64,000 nt of DNA, from NCBI GenBank assembly GCA_015039465.1, contig MU130302.1, forward strand, positions 290,202 to 354,201, read 5' to 3'. Under the pieces are notes generated by a model. That model had not been told where the DNA came from. It searched no databases and worked only from the letters and a program-made list of their open reading frames with translations. Below, piece after piece: positions 58,543-64,000 of this stretch (position 1 is the stretch's first letter; each line of letters starts with the position of its first letter). A program made the translations under genes and the position numbers. Source of the stretch: Phlegmacium glaucopus (Eukaryota; Basidiomycota; Agaricomycetes; Agaricales; Cortinariaceae).

Positions 58543-58588
<46 letters not shown>
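58543..58588 (-). repeat. Poly(A) tail of the LINE (46 T on plus strand)
   Basis: An uninterrupted run of 46 T on the plus strand marks the 3' end of the minus-strand LINE and the exact insertion point in the DIRS-like element. Homopolymer length may vary with sequencing. Confidence 0.9.
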
Positions 58589-58589
<1 letters not shown>

Positions 58590-59012
58590 TCAATTTAGGT
58601 CTTCGGAGCCTGGCTCCATGCAGACATTACTAGCTTATTTACGGATTTATACTATGGGGCCCCTAGTGCCCGTCTCCCTCCCCTGCAGCCCCATGCTGCA
58701 CTGCTGAGGTACGTCTTAAACGATCCCCTCCTCAGTCAGCCCGACATGGAAACGCCGTTTGCATGAGCACTGCTTGACGTGGTGGGGTAGTGGTCCGAAT
58801 CCCGTTCGTTGCGCTGTTCTTTTCAAGTTTGGCAGAAGCGCCCTCTAGCTTTTAAGTACCCGACTGCTGGGCAGTAAGTACGACGGATGGGACCAGGGAG
58901 TGATGCGCCCGACGTGTTGCGGGCAAGAGTTTTGTTTTGTTTTAGGTTTTAGTGTTATAGGTTTTTCGTTGTCTTCAAGGGGTTTACTCTTTGCGTCCTA
59001 TAATGAACTGTA
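58589..59012 (-). other. 3' UTR of the LINE
   Basis: This sequence lies between the ORF2 stop codon and the poly(A) tail and has no open frame of note. A GGTCCGAATCCC stretch (about 58790) resembles a tRNA T-arm but no tRNA fold surrounds it. Confidence 0.7.
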
Positions 59013-62000
59013 TTATCCATTCTGTTGATCATCTATAACTGCGCGGAATTTAGACACATCACCTAACGAGGGTTGCAGTCGCCTTGTTCGACCTATGTAT
59101 CGTAGCAGCTCGCTTGTGGCGTCCTTGTTGGACAGGATGAGCCTGAGATCTCTTGAATTACGGCCTAGCTTGGCATCCAAAGAGTGTCGCTCGTAGTCGT
59201 AGCTGGGGCATTCGAATAAGTAATGAGTGGTCGTCTCTGCTACTTCGTTGCGCCTGATATTTCTGCAACTGTCGCAGTGATTGGTGTTGGCTTTGCCAAC
59301 GCGGTTGAGGTACACCTTGAGCGGCAAGTGGTTTGAACGAATCTGGAACAGGAGGCTGCATTGGGCTCGGGTGAGGCCTTGTTGCATCGCTCTGTACCGC
59401 TCGTAAGGGAAGTTGGGGTCTATCACGTCCATTCTACCTTTCCTTGGAGATACTTGCCACTTCGCCTCCCATTCCTCCTGTAGTGTTGTAGCCATCCGTT
59501 CCTTGATTAGCACAGAGTTCAGTGGGAGTTGACGCCTGAGCAAACGAGGAAGGTGCATGACTGGCGACACTGCCCCGCTAGCTGCTGATCGCGCCTCCCT
59601 GTCAGCATACTCATTACCAGCCACATTGCTATGAGCCGCAATCCACCTGAGCTTGACCTTGTAGGCACTAGACGTTGGCGGTACCCTTCCCATTACCTGA
59701 CCTGCTAATTTGAGGAACTCGTCAGTGAGGTAAGAACCGGATTTTGCTCGACGAGCTCCTATCGACTCTATGAACGATTGACTATCGGTGTATAACGATA
59801 TCGAGCAATGACTTAGCTGGTCTTCGCCCTTGAGTAACCAGATTGCTAGCAGGCAACCCACTGCTTCAGCGTCCTTCGTCGAATATTCGCTGTCTTTACC
59901 CAGTTTATAACGCAAGGTTTTGGCCGGGTTTATTGACGTTGAACGCGCGTAGTACAAAACTGCGGCAGCCCCCACATTACCCTCTGAGACTGAGCCGTCA
60001 GTGTAGATCCGTATGTCAGACTTATCGTTTGCCTCCAGCGCAATTGATTCTTCCTTGCTGCCTGGGATGTGGGTTGTTATGGGCATTTCTTGACTTGTGA
60101 GCCGACTTAACGGGGTGATCTTCTCTACCAGGAGTGGATTGAACTTGAAGATCCAAAGCAGGTGCTGAGTATTGGAGATGTGGGTTTTTGCTGGGCGGTT
60201 GTGGTAGGAGACTAGTTGTTTGCTGGCTGGGTTAGTCGGGGGCAGAGTGCTGAGCCTGACCAGGGCTCTGAAACAAATCTTCTTTAGTAAGAGATCTATG
60301 GGCAGTAAACCCGCATGCGCGTCTAACAAGTCAGTTGGAGATGAACGCAGGGCGCCCGTGATTGCCAATGTGGCGATTCTCTGTAACTTCCCGAACTCCT
60401 TTAGAGCCTTCACCGACCCCATATTCTTCTTCTTACCTACCTCCTTGTTGGGTGGCGTATACCAGGTGTCCAATCCGTATGTCATCTTAGGGACTGCTAC
60501 CGCGAGATATAACTGCCGCATGAATTTCGGAGACATTCCTGCTGCTGGCCTGGTGAGCCGTCGGTAGAGGAGAACCCAAGCTGTTGCCTTGGCGATTGCC
60601 TTGTGCATCTGTGTAGTCCATCTGAGCTGACTGTCGACGTGGATTCCCAAGTACTTGTAGCTTGTCGCAACCTTGATGGGTCGTCCTCCGAGCTTGAGTT
60701 CTGGGCATGGCATGGGCAAACGGCGGTTCTTGTTGACAGGGTCGATGACTTGCTTTCTTGAGAAGTGAGTTATCGCCAGTTTATCGATTTCGAATCTGGA
60801 ATTGTGCAGAGAGGCCCAATTAAAGCCTCCGCAGTCGCGGTCCATGAAGTCTTGGATCATTTCTACTATTTCGTTGAAACTTCTGCCTTCGGCCATGACC
60901 ATGGCATCGTCTACGAAGCCCAGAGACTCCTCGTCCGGGCTAAGGGCGATGTCTAGTAGGTCAGCATTATACAGAATGTAGAGGATCATAGAGATTGGAT
61001 CACCTTGACCTATGCCATTACTAATCTGGATGACTTCTGAGATGAAGTCGTCGAACTTCAGTCTCGTGCGTCGTCCCTCGAGTAGCTTTTGAATAACCCT
61101 GACATAGGCCTCTGGGATCCTCCTCTTGCGCAGGTTGTGTAGCAGGCGATCTGTAACTGCATTCGGGAACACCCCTTCCACGTCAAGGAACAGTATCGAC
61201 ACTACTTTACCGCTTCTCCATGCCTTCTTGATCTTGTCGACGAGTACATGAACCGCGTCTGTTGTCATACGACCTGGCCTTCCTCCATAGTGATTATCCA
61301 GTAGGAGCTGCCCCTTCTCTACCAATCTCGTTATGTTCTCTGCCAAGATGGCCGTGAATACCTTAGCCATGGTGCAGAGCAGGGCGATAGGGCGGTAGGC
61401 CTTAGGAACCGCGTAGTTGGGCTTACCCAGCTTCCGCAAAACGATGGTGGTGAATTCCCTCCAGGAATCCACGTAGGTGCCCAGCCTGATCGCGCCTTGG
61501 TAAATCTGCATTAGATAGTCCTCTAAAATGTCAGTAGACTTTTGCAGAACGACATTTGGAATGCCATCAGGCCCGCTGGCTTTGTACGGTGAGAGCCTGT
61601 CTATCTGCTGACGTAGTTAGTGTTTGGTGATGGGCGGTGGGTCTGGCATTGGGTTTGGGTATTGATAGCCCTCCGGCACCGACGAAAGAGCTGGCTTGGG
61701 AGGGAAGAAAATGTCCGCTAATGCTTTGGCTTTTTCTTCATTCGAATTGGCTTCCGCAACGCCGTTGTCGGTACCGATCTTGAGGGTTGGAATGTGAGCC
61801 TTTCCTCCATCGCCGACCGGCTCCTTGAGGTAGCCGTTTGCAGTCCAGAGGTCATGGTCTGCTGCTTCTTCCAAGAAGTTCGTCCAATGTTGACGCTTGG
61901 CCTCAATTATCGCCTCGCCATACTCTTTAGCCAAAGCTTTGCGTTCCTCATCACAGATGTGGTTAGGCATCGCTCTCTGTTTCATACAGAGTCTACTTAG

Positions 62001-63026
62001 CTGGTTCACCCTGCGTTTGAGCTGCTGAAGATCGCTGTTCCACCATCTCTTGGAATAGGGACAGGGCTTGTTGACTTCGACATTTTCTAGTATCGTTTTC
62101 TGGAGAACTGAAGTGAGATCGATTGATGCCTGTTGAAGATCTTCTTCTGTTTCGAGTCGTGCTGGCAGCAGTATCGTAGTGATGTTATCTTGGAGACACT
62201 TCCGAAAGGCTTCCCAATTGGCCATCCTAAAGTTGTGCGATGGCATCACTGTCGACCGTTCTTGTGGGATGTCTATTATCGTGACTATGGGGAGATGGTC
62301 AGTGCAGGGGGGTTGTAAGAATCCATCCACATCGCATCGTCGAATATGGCTTAGCAGCCCCTCGCTACACCAAACATTGTCTGGTCTCGTGTATAGATTG
62401 GTTACCATGTGCTTTAGCGTGGGCAAACCTTTTGGTAACGCCATTACCATGCCCTCGTCCGCTACCATGCTTATTAGAAGCTCCGAGTCCCTTAAGGCTT
62501 GAGGCGTGAACAGCCTCTCGTCCTCGTCTCTATCCCAAAGAGGGTGGTGTCGATTGAAGTCCCCGCCCCAAAGGAGCATGTCCCCATCGTTTGCTGCTAG
62601 CTGTCGTTGCTCCTGCTGCATGTATTGCCGAAGCCTGTTGAGCGTCCTTGAATGAGTACAGTCGTTATAAATATTGAATAATGTGAGTCGTCCATTAGGT
62701 GTCTTTATTTGTATGGTGGTGATATCGTTGTTGCCAGGTATGTTGAGTGCTTTCCATGAGTTCGAGGATAACTGGGTATTGACCCATATTGTTGATCGTG
62801 TTGGTTCTGCGTTTTCGAGGAACCGGTCCTGTGGGGAGATATTCTTGAACCCATTTGGCGTCCTGATGTGTCCTAACGGTGTAATATATGGCTCTTGTAT
62901 TAGTAATATGTCCCAGTCGTTACCCAACGGTCCATTTATTAAATCGAGATGAGCTTTCTGCGATTTGTTGAGATTAAGTTGAAAGATCCTCAGCCTATTT
63001 AGTGGTGGTTCGTGTACTATATTCAT
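59013..63026 (-). CDS. LINE ORF2: endonuclease, reverse transcriptase, RNase H (one nonsense codon)
   Basis: The N-terminal APE-type endonuclease shows FQLNLNKSQKAHLDL, LLIQEPYI, GGDFNRHHPLWD and CTDHLPIV (63026-62270). A TAA at 61617-61619 sits in frame between it and the RT. It reads ITKH-stop-LRQQIDRLSPYKASGPDGIPN, consistent with a single CAA-to-TAA change. RT motifs include YRPIALLCTMAKVFTA, GGRPGRMTTDAVH, GIGQGDPISMILYILYNAD and the catalytic GFVDDAMVMAEG (about 60905). RNase H carries IYTDGSVSEGN, TDSQSF and AHSNVAGNEYADREA. A C-terminal CDSCRNIRR...HYLFEC zinc knuckle follows. Without the stop the protein would be about 1337 residues, typical of fungal Tad/I-like LINEs. This protein nicks the target and copies the RNA into it. 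Confidence 0.88.
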
Positions 63027-63088
63027 TTAAAAGAGGGAGAGATGGTGTGCTCGTTAACGAGCATGGGAGTTGCTGAAGGGGAAAAGTA

Positions 63089-64000
63089 TCAAAGGACGTC
63101 ACTTAGCTGCGATTCCGGGGGTATGGGCCAATCCTGTTGCAGTTCGACTGGGGCACTCTGAGCTTGAGCGCCTCCATTACCGCAGTGAGACTGTTCCATT
63201 GAGCCCTGTACCCTTTCAAATCGTAGCTGCTGTTGGCGTAGACGCTGAGAGCCTGACTTGGTGAGTATCGGAGACTGAGCCCTAGGACCTGATACCACCC
63301 ATTTTTCTTGCCTTGGCGGCTCCAGGGCCCACGTCCAAGGCTCCTGGGAAGGATAGAACGGCAGTCCGTTCTCGGGGTGCTTGAGATTGAACTCCTTACA
63401 CTTTCGCAGGAAGGTGGGGCAATTCCTTGCCCAGCTTGGGTGGTTGTTGACGCTACAGGAGATGCAGTGATGAGCGCTGGAGACAGTACACTCGCTAGTT
63501 CGATGGCCTTTGCCGCAGGTACCACATGTATCCGTCGTCTTGACGCAGTCCGAGGCGACATGGTTCCAACCTTGACATTTGAGACAGCGAATTGGTTCCT
63601 TCTTGTACTTAGCCACTGATACTCTCTTGCTGCAGATGACGAGGCCCCCGGCAATCGCTCTGTTGGCTGCATCCGGACTAGCAAATGTCAGTATAAGGTG
63701 GCCACAGGTTTGCTTGGCGTTCCTTCTGATTGGTGGTTTCGCCCAACGTAACTTGAGTAGGTCCTCCTCCTGGAGGCCATTAACCTCCACTATTTCCGCG
63801 ACATGGGCAGGGTTGTTGGTGTTGAGGTGTAACGGAGCGTAGTAGGCTATGACGGGGTGATTTCGTTTCTTGACAGCTGCGCCTTGACCTAGGGTACCTA
63901 GAGCTGCGACAAAATCGTCAAAATGGTTACTCTGAGCAAACCAGTTGGCCCCTTCTTCCGTCATGAACTCTCCCAAGAGCCCTTTGTTCGCGAGCCTTTC
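63089..64000 (-). CDS. LINE ORF1: Gag-like nucleic-acid-binding protein (partial)
   Basis: The open frame runs off the window edge (ERLANKGLLGEF upstream of the first visible Met), so the start is not seen. After a stretch HLILTFASPDAANRAIAGGL (RRM-like fold possible) come three zinc knuckles: CLKCQGWNHVASDC, CGTCGKGHRTSEC and CISCSVNNHPSWARNC (63440-63600). The tail is Gln-rich. It ends 60 bp before the ORF2 start. It packages the element RNA, as known for LINE ORF1 proteins. Confidence 0.85.
   Translation of the reverse strand, partial: ERLANKGLLGEFMTEEGANWFAQSNHFDDFVAALGTLGQGAAVKKRNHPVIAYYAPLHLNTNNPAHVAEIVEVNGLQEEDLLKLRWAKPPIRRNAKQTCGHLILTFASPDAANRAIAGGLVICSKRVSVAKYKKEPIRCLKCQGWNHVASDCVKTTDTCGTCGKGHRTSECTVSSAHHCISCSVNNHPSWARNCPTFLRKCKEFNLKHPENGLPFYPSQEPWTWALEPPRQEKWVVSGPRAQSPILTKSGSQRLRQQQLRFERVQGSMEQSHCGNGGAQAQSAPVELQQDWPIPPESQLSDVL

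Larger units (their letters stand above)
58543..64000 (-). mobile_element. LINE (non-LTR) retrotransposon, 5' end beyond the window
   Basis: It reads right to left: ORF1 (from beyond 64000 to 63089), ORF2 (63026-59013), a 3' UTR (59012-58589) and a poly(A) tail seen as 46 consecutive T on the plus strand (58543-58588). The tail joins DIRS-like sequence directly, as target-primed insertion leaves it. The long uninterrupted tail and nearly open ORFs point to a recent insertion. Confidence 0.9.

Noticed and set aside
58780..58815. tRNA-derived end in the LINE 3' UTR
   Set aside because: Only a GGTCCGAATCCC box is visible, and no tRNA fold or A box is at the right distance.

Overview
The window is from a repeat-rich filamentous basidiomycete, most likely an Agaricomycete. 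The evidence is the dense short introns (about 50-70 nt, CTNAY branch points), a Plavaka transposon, agaric-type Gypsy, DIRS-like and LINE elements, and the style of the housekeeping genes. No rRNA, tRNA or CRISPR array was seen.

Layout. 1-2482 holds no recognised gene. 2483-4629 is an intact DUF2235 hydrolase (11 exons). 5831-6188 (minus) is mitochondrial ATP synthase subunit f, and 6500-7960 is a decayed ADE2 relic. 8.8-10.1 kb carries three small DNA elements. 10.9-13.9 kb (minus), 22.8-27.9 kb (plus) and 38.9-42.7 kb (plus) are three paralogues of a G-domain (P-loop GTPase-like) gene. 15600-17054 is a proline-rich single-pass membrane protein. 18025-21430 is the ribonucleotide reductase large subunit with upstream ACGCGT boxes. 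A segmental duplication copied the RNR-GTPase block to 36.8-43.4 kb, with an internal deletion in the RNR copy. 28758-35319 is a two-gene Plavaka transposon with clear inverted ends. 43.4-54.1 kb is a nest of a dead Gypsy element, two solo LTRs and several short-word inverted-repeat elements. 52.5-53.7 kb holds a broken 2OG-Fe(II) dioxygenase-like gene. 54.5-58.5 kb is a DIRS-like retroelement cut by a minus-strand LINE (58543 to the window end) whose poly(A) tail is a run of 46 T on the plus strand.

Main discovery candidate. Each G-domain paralogue contains a large tandem array that looks like a minisatellite. Read in the sense of the gene, each roughly 56-nt unit is a complete fungal intron: a GTGAGT donor, a pyrimidine-rich stretch, a CTGAC branch point and a YAG acceptor. 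Exactly three bases separate each acceptor from the next donor. In the two plus-strand paralogues this holds in all 52 and all 29 units despite many indels inside the introns. The triplets vary, and none is a stop codon. The simplest reading is a protein segment encoded one codon per exon. The third copy (15 units) breaks the rule with 2-nt gaps, a TAG, a lost acceptor and a damaged donor, as a decayed copy should. Conserved 3- and 9-nt candidate exons precede the arrays. One junction upstream of the array could not be resolved in frame, so the splice model is an inference that needs cDNA.

Second theme. Many short non-autonomous elements share terminal repeats but have interiors made of one short word repeated in both orientations, with a different word in each element. 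Four have the end CACTCCCCCAC and a TA target duplication within TTTAA-type targets. Two sit in the Gypsy coding sequence, and removing each restores its reading frame exactly.
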